Translations under genes and position numbers: made by a program
Source of the DNA: Oscillospiraceae bacterium
GTDB lineage: Bacteria; Bacillota; Clostridia; Oscillospirales; QAMX01
Reading direction: 5' to 3'
Length of the DNA: 64,000 nucleotides
NCBI GenBank assembly: GCA_015067825.1
Contig: SVLQ01000001.1
Coordinates: 262,485 to 326,484, forward strand
Shown here: positions 40,285-46,458 of the stretch, one piece after another
Layout of the letters: every line of letters starts with the position of its first letter
How positions within the stretch are numbered: the first letter of the stretch is position 1
The notes under the pieces: generated by a model
The model's input: the letters and a program-made list of their open reading frames with translations, nothing else
The model's database searches: none
Told to the model about the DNA's origin: nothing

Positions 40285-40564
40285 ACGCGATCGTCACCGT
40301 TGCGGCGGGTTCAGAGGAATCTTCATCGGCGAAAACAGTCGTTTGCGGTATTTCCGGGATAGATAAAACCGGATGAACCTCGTCAAGCATATCGCCGTCC
40401 GTGCGCTCCCCCGCAGGTATCTTTCCAATCGCGGCAAAGACAGATACCGCATCGCCACCAACCCGAACCTCCGGAACATATCGTTCTACGACTGCAGCCG
40501 CAGCGACCGCACAAATACAAATTGCCAGCCGTATCAGACTCGCACGCGATCCCGCATTTTTCAT
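40271..40564 (-). CDS. small bitopic membrane protein, positional analogue of SpoIVFA
   Basis: 97 residues with a 'gggggac' RBS, one helix ('LIRLAICICAVAAAAVVERYV' region in pieces) and a Pro/Glu-rich extracytoplasmic tail without LysM or M23 domain. It overlaps the SpoIVFB-like gene by 14 bases, just where spoIVFA precedes spoIVFB in Bacillus. It is much shorter than SpoIVFA and lacks the LytM domain, so homology cannot be claimed. Confidence 0.6.
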   Translation of the reverse strand: MKNAGSRASLIRLAICICAVAAAAVVERYVPEVRVGGDAVSVFAAIGKIPAGERTDGDMLDEVHPVLSIPEIPQTTVFADEDSSEPAATVTIAYAAD

Positions 40565-40700
40565 CGCCAGTCCCCCTATTTCCCGCTTCGTGTATTCCTA
40601 ATATATGTACGCGGATACCCGCTATGCGTCCGTGAGACGACATTTGGCAAACTACACAAGGAATATCTGTTTTTTTTGCACAACCATGTATGTTTATGTA

Positions 40701-40729
40701 TTGCTTTTTGGAAGGAAATGTAGTAAAAT
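40701..40729 (+). promoter_or_regulatory. sigma-A promoter for amino acid ABC transporter operon
   Basis: TTGCTT (40701-40706), 17 bases, TAAAAT (40724-40729). A 6-bp GC stem (gccgcg at 40742, cgcggc at 40767) lies in the 5' leader before the strong 'aggagg' RBS. Confidence 0.55.
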
Positions 40730-40792
40730 AACAATTACGATGCCGCGATCAAAAAAAGAATACAACCGCGGCGATATCAGGAGGTACATACC

Positions 40793-41584
40793 ATGAGAAA
40801 ATTGAGTTTGCTGCTCGCCGTTTTGATGCTCGTCTGCAGCTTTGCTGCCTGCGGCGCGACGGAAGAAGTCAAGATCGAATCCACCGCTGACCTCGTCGGC
40901 AAGAAGATCGGTGTCCAGCTCGGCACGACCGGCGATATCGTCATCGCCAGCGAAATCGAAGGCGCCGAAGTTATGCGTTACTCCAAAGCCATCGACGCGG
41001 CTCTGGCCCTCGCCGACGGCAAGATCGACGCCGTGATCGTCGACCTCGAACCGGCGAAGAACATCGTCGCTGCCATGCCCGAACTGAAGATCCTTGAAAA
41101 CACCGACTACGCCCCGGAAGACTACGCGATCGCCGTTAAGAAGGGCAACACCGAGCTCCTCGGCGTTATTGACGTCGTTCTCACCGAGATCAAAGCCGAT
41201 GGCACCTACGACAACCTCGTCAAGGGCTTCATCGAAACCGCCGAAGACGAACGCGCTCCCTACATCACCGGTGAGCAGGTCGGCACCGAAGGTACGATCG
41301 TCATGGCTACCAACGCCGAATTCCCGCCGTTTGAATACACCCTCGACGACGGCACGGTCGTTGGCCTCGACATCGAAATCGCCAAGCTGATTGCCAAGAA
41401 ACTCAACAAGACCCTCGTCATCAAGAACATCGCGTTCGACTCCCTGCTCCTTGAACTCGACAGCGGTGCCGCCGACTTCGTCATCGCCGGTATGACCGTT
41501 GATGCCGAACGCCTCCAGCAGGTCGACTTCTCGCAGAGCTACTACACCTCTGAACAGGCCGTTATCGTCCGCGCCGACAACTAA
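40793..41584 (+). CDS. polar amino acid ABC transporter substrate-binding lipoprotein, lobes in permuted order
   Basis: 263 residues with lipobox ending in Cys20 ('SFAAC'). All the parts of a family-3 (SBP_bac_3) amino acid binding protein are present but in the wrong order. Residues 31-150 ('ADLVGKKIGVQLGTTGDI', 'IDAVIVDLEPAKNIV', 'YAIAVKKGNTELLG', 'LTEIKADGTYDNLV') are normally the second half. Residues 166-260 ('TIVMATNAEFPPFEYTLDDG', 'VGLDIEIAKLIAKKL', 'IAGMTVDAERLQQVDFSQSY') are normally the first half. RBS 'aggagg' is strong and codon use strongly favours C-ending codons, suggesting high expression. Permease and ATPase genes follow. Confidence 0.88.
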   Translation: MRKLSLLLAVLMLVCSFAACGATEEVKIESTADLVGKKIGVQLGTTGDIVIASEIEGAEVMRYSKAIDAALALADGKIDAVIVDLEPAKNIVAAMPELKILENTDYAPEDYAIAVKKGNTELLGVIDVVLTEIKADGTYDNLVKGFIETAEDERAPYITGEQVGTEGTIVMATNAEFPPFEYTLDDGTVVGLDIEIAKLIAKKLNKTLVIKNIAFDSLLLELDSGAADFVIAGMTVDAERLQQVDFSQSYYTSEQAVIVRADN

Positions 41585-41607
41585 GATCGGATCTGATCGT
41601 CCCCAAC

Positions 41608-41645
41608 AGCGGAGAGCCGCATTTACTGTGGCTCTCCGCTTTCCA
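41608..41645 (+). terminator. intra-operon hairpin after the binding-protein gene
   Basis: 'agcggagagcc' pairs with 'ggctctccgct' around an approximately 12-base loop, with only a short T tail (ttcc). It is a partial terminator or mRNA-stabilising structure between the binding-protein gene and its permease. Confidence 0.55.
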
Positions 41646-41667
41646 TCACAAAGAAAAGGACCTACAA

Positions 41668-42393
41668 ATGAGTCAGTTTTTTGCGAATATCATGAGTTCC
41701 GTCTCCGGTTGGTGGGATGAGTTCTCGAATGAGTTTTATCAGAACTTTATTTTAAACGACCGCTGGATGCTTTTGGTCGACGGTCTTTCCGTCACTCTGA
41801 CTATCACGCTCGGCGCTTTGGTCATCGGTCTGATCCTCGGCGTTCTGCTCGCGTTGCTGCGCCTCTCCAAAAACAGCATCCTCTGCGGGTTTGCCAAGGT
41901 CTATCTGACGATCTTCCGCGGTACCCCGCTTTTGTGCCAACTTCTGATCATCAACTACGTCGTGTTCTCCGGAATCAATATCCCGCCGGTCATCGTCGCG
42001 ATCATCGCATTCGGTATGAACAGCGGTGCGTACGTCGCCGAGATCGTGCGTTCGGGTATCCTCTCGATCGACGTCGGTCAGACCGAAGCGGCGCGTTCGC
42101 TCGGTTTAAATCAGGTGCAGACCCTGCGCTACATCATTCTGCCGCAGGCCTTTAAAAACATCCTGCCGACGCTCGCCAACGAGCTGATCGTTCTGCTGAA
42201 AGAAACCTCGATCGTCGGCTACATTGCGCTGCAGGACCTCACCAAAGCCGGTGACTTCATCCGCAGCCGTACCTTCAGTGCCCTCATGCCGCTGATCGGC
42301 GTTGCCATGGTCTACCTCGCGATGACCACCCTGCTGTCGTTCCTCTTCGGCAAACTGGAAAGGAGGATGCGCGCCAATGATTCGCGTTCATGA
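41668..42393 (+). CDS. polar amino acid ABC transporter permease (HisM/GlnP type)
   Basis: 241 residues with an amphipathic N-terminus and about five membrane helices. The EAA-loop signature is '[32 protein letters not shown]' in pieces. The '[17 protein letters not shown]' segment is typical of His/Glu/Arg permeases. It forms the membrane channel for the periplasm-side binding protein. The stop is overlapped by the ATPase start (17 bases), so the two are coupled. Confidence 0.95.
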   Translation: MSQFFANIMSSVSGWWDEFSNEFYQNFILNDRWMLLVDGLSVTLTITLGALVIGLILGVLLALLRLSKNSILCGFAKVYLTIFRGTPLLCQLLIINYVVFSGINIPPVIVAIIAFGMNSGAYVAEIVRSGILSIDVGQTEAARSLGLNQVQTLRYIILPQAFKNILPTLANELIVLLKETSIVGYIALQDLTKAGDFIRSRTFSALMPLIGVAMVYLAMTTLLSFLFGKLERRMRANDSRS

Positions 42394-43099
42394 TCTGCAC
42401 AAGAGCTTCGGCCAGAACGAAGTTCTGAAAGGCATTACCGAGCACATCAAAAAGGGCGAAAAGATCGTTGTCATCGGGCCGTCCGGTTCGGGTAAGTCGA
42501 CCTTTCTCCGCTGCCTGAATCTGTTGGAAACGCCGACCGCCGGCGAGATCTACGTCGACGACGAACTGATCACACAGAAAAAATTCAACATCAACAAACT
42601 GCGCATGAAGATGGGCATGGTGTTCCAGAGCTTCAACCTCTTCCCACACCTCTCCGTCCTGCAGAATCTCACGCTCGCGCCGATCAAGCTCGGGCTGAAA
42701 ACTCCAGCCGAAGCCGAGGAAACCGCCATCGCTCTTTTGAAACGCGTTGGGCTGAGCGACAAAGCAAACGCTTATCCCAAGCAGCTTTCCGGCGGTCAGC
42801 AGCAGCGTGTCGGTATCGCCAGAGCGCTGGCGATGAACCCGGAGATCATGCTTTTCGACGAGCCGACAAGTGCGCTCGACCCGGAAATGGTCGGCGAAGT
42901 GCTTGAGGTCATGACCCAGCTTGCCGAAGAAGGCATGACGATGGTCGTCGTTACGCACGAAATGGGCTTTGCGCGGGAGGTGGCCAGCAGAGTGATGTTC
43001 ATGGACAACGGCCAGATCGTGGAACAGGGCCCGCCGGAACAGATCTTCTCTGCCCCGCAGAACGCCCGTACCAAAGAATTTTTGGGCAAGGTCCTTTAA
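42377..43099 (+). CDS. glnQ: polar amino acid ABC transporter ATP-binding protein (GlnQ type)
   Basis: 240 residues with Walker A 'GPSGSGKST' (about residue 36), Q-loop '[12 protein letters not shown]', signature '[15 protein letters not shown]', Walker B '[15 protein letters not shown]' and H-loop 'VTHEM'. It drives uptake through the preceding permease. The amino acid specificity is not visible from sequence. A terminator lies about 30 bases downstream. Confidence 0.96.
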   Translation: MIRVHDLHKSFGQNEVLKGITEHIKKGEKIVVIGPSGSGKSTFLRCLNLLETPTAGEIYVDDELITQKKFNINKLRMKMGMVFQSFNLFPHLSVLQNLTLAPIKLGLKTPAEAEETAIALLKRVGLSDKANAYPKQLSGGQQQRVGIARALAMNPEIMLFDEPTSALDPEMVGEVLEVMTQLAEEGMTMVVVTHEMGFAREVASRVMFMDNGQIVEQGPPEQIFSAPQNARTKEFLGKVL

Positions 43100-43125
43100 T
43101 GATTCCAAGAAACGCTACAAACCAT

Positions 43126-43163
43126 AAAAGCCAAGCTGTCAAAAAAACAGCTTGGCTTTTTGA
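43126..43163. terminator. bidirectional Rho-independent terminator
   Basis: 'aaaagccaagctgt' pairs with 'acagcttggctttt' around an A-rich loop. It serves the ABC transporter and the convergent nucleotidyltransferase gene. Confidence 0.9.
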
Positions 43164-43185
43164 TTTGTAGTGCGTACACGGAATA

Positions 43186-43881
43186 CTACACTTTGGTATC
43201 GTTCGACGGGTCGGAACCCGGCGGATTGCACGCGGAAACCCATTTCTTCGACCAGACAAACAGCGTTTCGGACATCCGATCAAACGCCACTGTTCCACCA
43301 TTTTTCAAATTCAAAAAGGTTTCAAGAATGGCTCTTTCATCAGATGATACCGCCCGGAGCAAATCGCTTTGACGGCTGATATACTTACCGTTTTGCAAAA
43401 AAGCAATCGCCTGAACGACAAAAGAAGCCGCCTTATATAATCCCCGCAAAATATCTTCGCTCTTTTCATACAGCATATTGTGTACGCATCCGTGGAATAT
43501 GCTGCATGCACCGATTTTGATCGCTCTGTTGACAGCGCGTTCGTCAAGCAGCGCCGCAACCTCGTCCAAGCTTCCACGAATCGGTATCGTATCATGGCAA
43601 AACTGGAACAGATCGGAAGGTTCCCAATTCATAATTTCCTGTTTGCCCGAAAGGAATCCGCAAATCAGTTCTCTTGATGGCAAGGTATCCAGCAAAGCGT
43701 TATAGGTCTGAATATCTGCCGCGAATAATTCATCCAGAATGACAACAATATCGATATCGCTTGTTTCCGTTGCTTCACCGCGACCGTAACTCCCCTGTAA
43801 GCCAACAAACCATATACGGTTTTCAAAGCGCTGATCCAGCGCCTGCAAAAAAGTTTTCATCCAATCGGTAATATCTACCAT
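43186..43881 (-). CDS. nucleotidyltransferase-domain protein (MNT/aminoglycoside-type)
   Basis: 231 residues. The active-site loop 'GLQGSYGRGEATETSDIDIVVI' in pieces (GSYGRG and DID) is of the polymerase-beta-like nucleotidyltransferase fold. A helical C-terminal region ('YKAASFVVQAIAFLQNGKYI' in pieces) resembles HEPN-like or DUF4111-type antibiotic adenylyltransferase domains. It may be an MNT family member, but no antitoxin/toxin partner is adjacent. The substrate is unknown. It has no clear operon partner. Confidence 0.75.
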   Translation of the reverse strand: MVDITDWMKTFLQALDQRFENRIWFVGLQGSYGRGEATETSDIDIVVILDELFAADIQTYNALLDTLPSRELICGFLSGKQEIMNWEPSDLFQFCHDTIPIRGSLDEVAALLDERAVNRAIKIGACSIFHGCVHNMLYEKSEDILRGLYKAASFVVQAIAFLQNGKYISRQSDLLRAVSSDERAILETFLNLKNGGTVAFDRMSETLFVWSKKWVSACNPPGSDPSNDTKV

Positions 43882-43932
43882 CCCGATCCCCCCGTCAAAT
43901 TCAAACTACCAACGGTAAGTGATTCCATTGGA

Positions 43933-44652
43933 TTATAGTGCGTTTACCACGTCGATGATATCGGCATGGATCGCGATATCGGCATGAGCGTCGTACTGCG
44001 TGGGAGTACGATTCACGAGCGCAAGCGTATTGCCGCGGAAGTGGCTGACGTAGGCCGCAGCAGGATACACGACCAGCGAAGTACCGACAACGATCATCAG
44101 GTCGGCCGATTCGATCGCAAAGAGCGCATCGTCGACGACATTGGAATCGAGCGATTCTTCGTAGAGAACCACATCCGGCTTGATGATGCCGTCATCGTGC
44201 GGACAGCGCGGGATACCGTCGGTCAGAAGGATCGTCGCCAGATCGTAGATCCGGCCGCATTTGGTACAGTAGTTGCGATGGACGCTGCCATGCAGCTCGT
44301 AGACTTCCCTGCTGCCGGCGGCTTGATGCAGACCGTCGACGTTTTGCGTCACGATCGACACTTCTTTGCCGCGTTTGGCGAGATCGGCAAAGAAATAGTG
44401 TGCGGCGTTGGGCTTAGCTTCGGGGTGGACGAGTTTTTCGCGGTAAAAGGGAAAGAACAGCTCCGGATGCTCATTGAAAAACGTGCGCGAGATCATCTCT
44501 TCGGCGCGATACTTGCCAATCGGCGAGCTGTAGAGCCCGGTCGCTGAACGGAAATCCGGAATGCCGCTGGGGCAACTGATGCCCGCACCGGTAAACACGC
44601 AAATGCGTTTGCTTTCGTCGATCGCTTTCTTGAGTTGCTGGATCTTTCCCAT
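43933..44652 (-). CDS. cobB: SIR2-family NAD-dependent protein deacylase
   Basis: 239-residue bacterial sirtuin. NAD loop 'VFTGAGISCPSGIPDFRSATG' in pieces, catalytic 'TQNVDGLHQAAG' followed by 'YELHGSVHRNYCTKCGRIYDL' in pieces (His catalytic, first zinc Cys pair), and 'GIPRCPHDDGIIKPDVVLY' where only one of the expected second pair (C-P-H) is a Cys. 'IVVGTSLVVYPAAAY' closes the NAD site. It removes acyl groups from lysines, making nicotinamide and O-acyl-ADP-ribose. It follows the kinase-GNAT gene by 15 bases. Confidence 0.93.
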   Translation of the reverse strand: MGKIQQLKKAIDESKRICVFTGAGISCPSGIPDFRSATGLYSSPIGKYRAEEMISRTFFNEHPELFFPFYREKLVHPEAKPNAAHYFFADLAKRGKEVSIVTQNVDGLHQAAGSREVYELHGSVHRNYCTKCGRIYDLATILLTDGIPRCPHDDGIIKPDVVLYEESLDSNVVDDALFAIESADLMIVVGTSLVVYPAAAYVSHFRGNTLALVNRTPTQYDAHADIAIHADIIDVVNAL

Positions 44653-44667
44653 CGTCTCTGCTCCTTT

Positions 44668-45660
44668 TTAAGCCTTGATTTCTTTTTCCATCATATATGC
44701 CGTCCCGGTCGTTTCGAACCCGCAGCCGGCGTACAGCGCCTGCGCCGACGGGTTCTCGGCATTGACGTAAAGCCGCACACCGTGCGTTTGGAGTTTGCGC
44801 GCCAGTTCGTCAGCCTTTTGCATCAGCTGCTTTGCGATCCCCTGTCGGCGGAGCTCCGGTGCGACCCAAAGCTCGTCCACGTATACGTGGCCTCTGCCGC
44901 CCCACGGGCCGACCTTCGGGAGATAGATCAGCGAGATCCAGCCGACGAAGCGGCCGTCCTTCTCTGCGGCATAGAGCCAAAAATTTTCGTTTTGCAGTTC
45001 GTTGAGGATCGCCGCCGGAACCGTTTCCACCGTTGGCGTGCGTTCGGTGCCGTTTTTGCGCCAGAAGACCATATCGGCAAAGCGCGGATAATTATCGGCC
45101 GTCACGCGCACAATCCGCAGATCGCCGTTCTTTCCGCCACACAACGCACACAGCGCGTCTGCCGCCTCGACGGGTGTCAGATCACTGACATCCAGTTTCG
45201 TGCCTTTTACGAGCGCATAGAGCGGAAGGCGTGCAGCGCTGCGTTCCAAGACATCTTCCGTCCGTACTCCGGCCTCAATATCGCGCTGCAGCCTTGCGCG
45301 CAGCACCGCTTCGCTGCAGACAAGCGAAACGACATGCACCGCGCAGTCGCGCAGATCCAGCCGAGCCAAAAGCGAATCGATGATTGCTTGCTCGTGCATC
45401 ACCCAGCAAAAGATGACGTGCTCCAGTTCCGAGCATTGCAGGAAATTATTGAGCTGGTGGCAGATATTATCGGTCACCATGGCCTTCGTTTCGTCATTCA
45501 CGGTAAAAGGATGCATATCCCAGCACCAGTCGCCGTCGAGAAACACGCTGCGATCAAGCTTTTCTTTCAGGATCCGGCAGGTCGTCGTTTTGCCGACACC
45601 CATCGTTCCGCCGACGAGATAGAGATGTTTTTGCGGTTGTTTTGCAGTTTGTTCGTTCAT
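44668..45660 (-). CDS. P-loop kinase and GNAT acetyltransferase fusion protein
   Basis: 330 residues from the ATG at 45660, chosen because 'aaaagga' precedes it by about 9 bases. The N-terminal half is a P-loop nucleotide or small-molecule kinase: Walker A 'VGGTMGVGKTTT' (about residues 16-27), then 'SVFLDGDWCWDMHPF' and 'VIFCWVMHEQAIIDSLL', as in the AAA_33/TmrB-like group. The C-terminal half (about 175-330) is a GNAT domain with 'ELWVAPELRRQGIAKQLMQKA' in pieces and 'NAENPSAQALYAGCGFETTG' in pieces. The leader (45661-45887) contains a short peptide ORF and a terminator, described separately. Kinase-acetyltransferase combinations are known in antibiotic resistance, but the substrate is unknown. 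Confidence 0.82.
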   Translation of the reverse strand: MNEQTAKQPQKHLYLVGGTMGVGKTTTCRILKEKLDRSVFLDGDWCWDMHPFTVNDETKAMVTDNICHQLNNFLQCSELEHVIFCWVMHEQAIIDSLLARLDLRDCAVHVVSLVCSEAVLRARLQRDIEAGVRTEDVLERSAARLPLYALVKGTKLDVSDLTPVEAADALCALCGGKNGDLRIVRVTADNYPRFADMVFWRKNGTERTPTVETVPAAILNELQNENFWLYAAEKDGRFVGWISLIYLPKVGPWGGRGHVYVDELWVAPELRRQGIAKQLMQKADELARKLQTHGVRLYVNAENPSAQALYAGCGFETTGTAYMMEKEIKA

Positions 45661-45720
45661 AAGTTCTGTCCTTTTCATTTGATGGAAAATCAAAGCCCCG
45701 GATGAGTCGAATTTCCGCAC

Positions 45721-45753
45721 AAAAAAGAAAAAGCACATCTTTTCAAGATGCGC
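45721..45753 (-). terminator. leader terminator upstream of the kinase-GNAT gene
   Basis: Read on the minus strand, 'gcgcatctt' pairs with 'aagatgtgc' around a 3-base loop, followed by a T-run (tttttctttttt). It lies in the 5' leader, between the peptide ORF and the kinase-GNAT start, so it can act only as an attenuator for that gene. Confidence 0.8.
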
Positions 45754-45770
45754 AGCAATCGACAAAACGT

Positions 45771-45848
45771 TCAAATCAAGCGGCAAGGGATTTGGCGATC
45801 AACAAGGCATCTTTTCTTTTCTGCTGCGAAAACGTATGCTTTCTTCAT
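45771..45848 (-). CDS. leader peptide ORF (25 codons) of the attenuator
   Basis: A near-perfect RBS 'gaggaggtgacc' precedes an ATG by 3 bases. The peptide begins MKKAYVFAAEKKR and ends CRLI, 25 residues in all, stopping 18 bases before the terminator stem. Codons 7-9 contain 'cgcagca', which is complementary to 'tgctgcg' overlapping the first three bases of the terminator stem. Such short ORFs are typical of ribosome-mediated attenuation. It is too short to be an independent gene with any confidence. Confidence 0.65.
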   Translation of the reverse strand: MKKAYVFAAEKKRCLVDRQIPCRLI

Positions 45849-45893
45849 GTTGGTCACCTCCTCTTCTCCGTTACACTCTTTGATTTTGATAAC

Positions 45894-45922
45894 AGTATAC
45901 TACAAACACATCGGCTTGTCAA
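45894..45922 (-). promoter_or_regulatory. sigma-A promoter for the leader/kinase-GNAT/sirtuin operon
   Basis: Minus strand perfect TTGACA, 17 bases, TATACT. It gives a leader of about 225 bases before the kinase-GNAT start. Confidence 0.85.
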
Positions 45923-46170
45923 GCAATCGACGGAGTACCCCTTTTCATCCAACGTGTTGGTTGAAACATTTCAACATCTGATGAAAACACACTTAGGTTG
46001 TGACGATCGCACTTTGATGCATTGAAACCCTATGGTGCTTCACTCCGTTTGGCGCAGTCAATACCGATTGGTAAAACCCGAAATCAAGGCCCATACCGCG
46101 GCACGCAAAAAAAAGAGAACCTTAACTATGTGAGGTAGTTAGTTGCAGAAACACATTGGAATATTACTAT
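45923..46170. other. noncoding gap between the attenuator promoter and tRNA-Val
   Basis: About 250 bases with no ORF preceded by an RBS. A short inverted repeat (taacta/tagtta, 46123-46141) is the only structure I see. No tRNA or riboswitch was found. Confidence 0.4.
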
Positions 46171-46205
46171 GAAAAAAACCTTTGTCGAAGTGACAAAGGT
46201 TTTTT
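46171..46205 (-). terminator. Rho-independent terminator after tRNA-Val
   Basis: Read on the minus strand, 'aaacctttgtc' pairs with 'gacaaaggttt' around 'acttc' and is followed by a T-run. It lies directly after the tRNA. Confidence 0.85.
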
Positions 46206-46281
46206 TGGTGGACGCTAACGGGTTCGAACCGCTGACCACTCGCACGTCAAGCGAGTGCTCTACCAGCTGAGCTAAGCGTCC
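46206..46281 (-). tRNA. tRNA-Val (anticodon GAC)
   Basis: Minus-strand cloverleaf: acceptor GGACGCT/AGCGTCC, anticodon stem CTCGC/GCGAG around TTGACGT (anticodon GAC), T-loop TTCGAAC, discriminator A and encoded CCA. 76 bases. Confidence 0.95.
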
Positions 46282-46326
46282 AGATTCAATTTGTTGTTCG
46301 TTTCAGTACCGCGCCCAACAGAATAT

Positions 46327-46355
46327 ATTATACACCATGACCGCGTTTTTGTCAA
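46327..46355 (-). promoter_or_regulatory. consensus sigma-A promoter for tRNA-Val
   Basis: Minus strand perfect TTGACA, 17 bases, perfect TATAAT, 45 bases before the tRNA. Confidence 0.92.
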
Positions 46356-46404
46356 CACCTTTTTTCGATTTTTTCGAAAAATTTTTCAGGATATTTTTGG
46401 AGCC

Positions 46405-46435
46405 GGGAGAACCGGAGCCAAGCTCCGGTTCTCCC
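46405..46435 (-). terminator. GC-rich hairpin after rpoC
   Basis: Perfect 14-bp stem 'gggagaaccggagc'/'gctccggttctccc' with a 3-base loop. There is no T-run on the minus strand immediately after it, so it is a Rho-independent terminator of reduced strength or an mRNA-end stabiliser. Confidence 0.5.
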
Positions 46436-46458
46436 CTGCCCATGATCCCGGGTGGGAC

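Noticed and set aside
40565-40620. Possible SigE-type promoter for the SpoIVFB-like operon (GCATA, then CATATATT)
   Set aside because: The -10 fits SigE but the spacing is one base short and the -35 TT is missing. Not listed as a feature.
45702-46025. A 107-codon + strand frame overlapping the leader peptide
   Set aside because: No RBS and it runs antisense to the attenuator; the minus-strand leader has a strong RBS and promoter.
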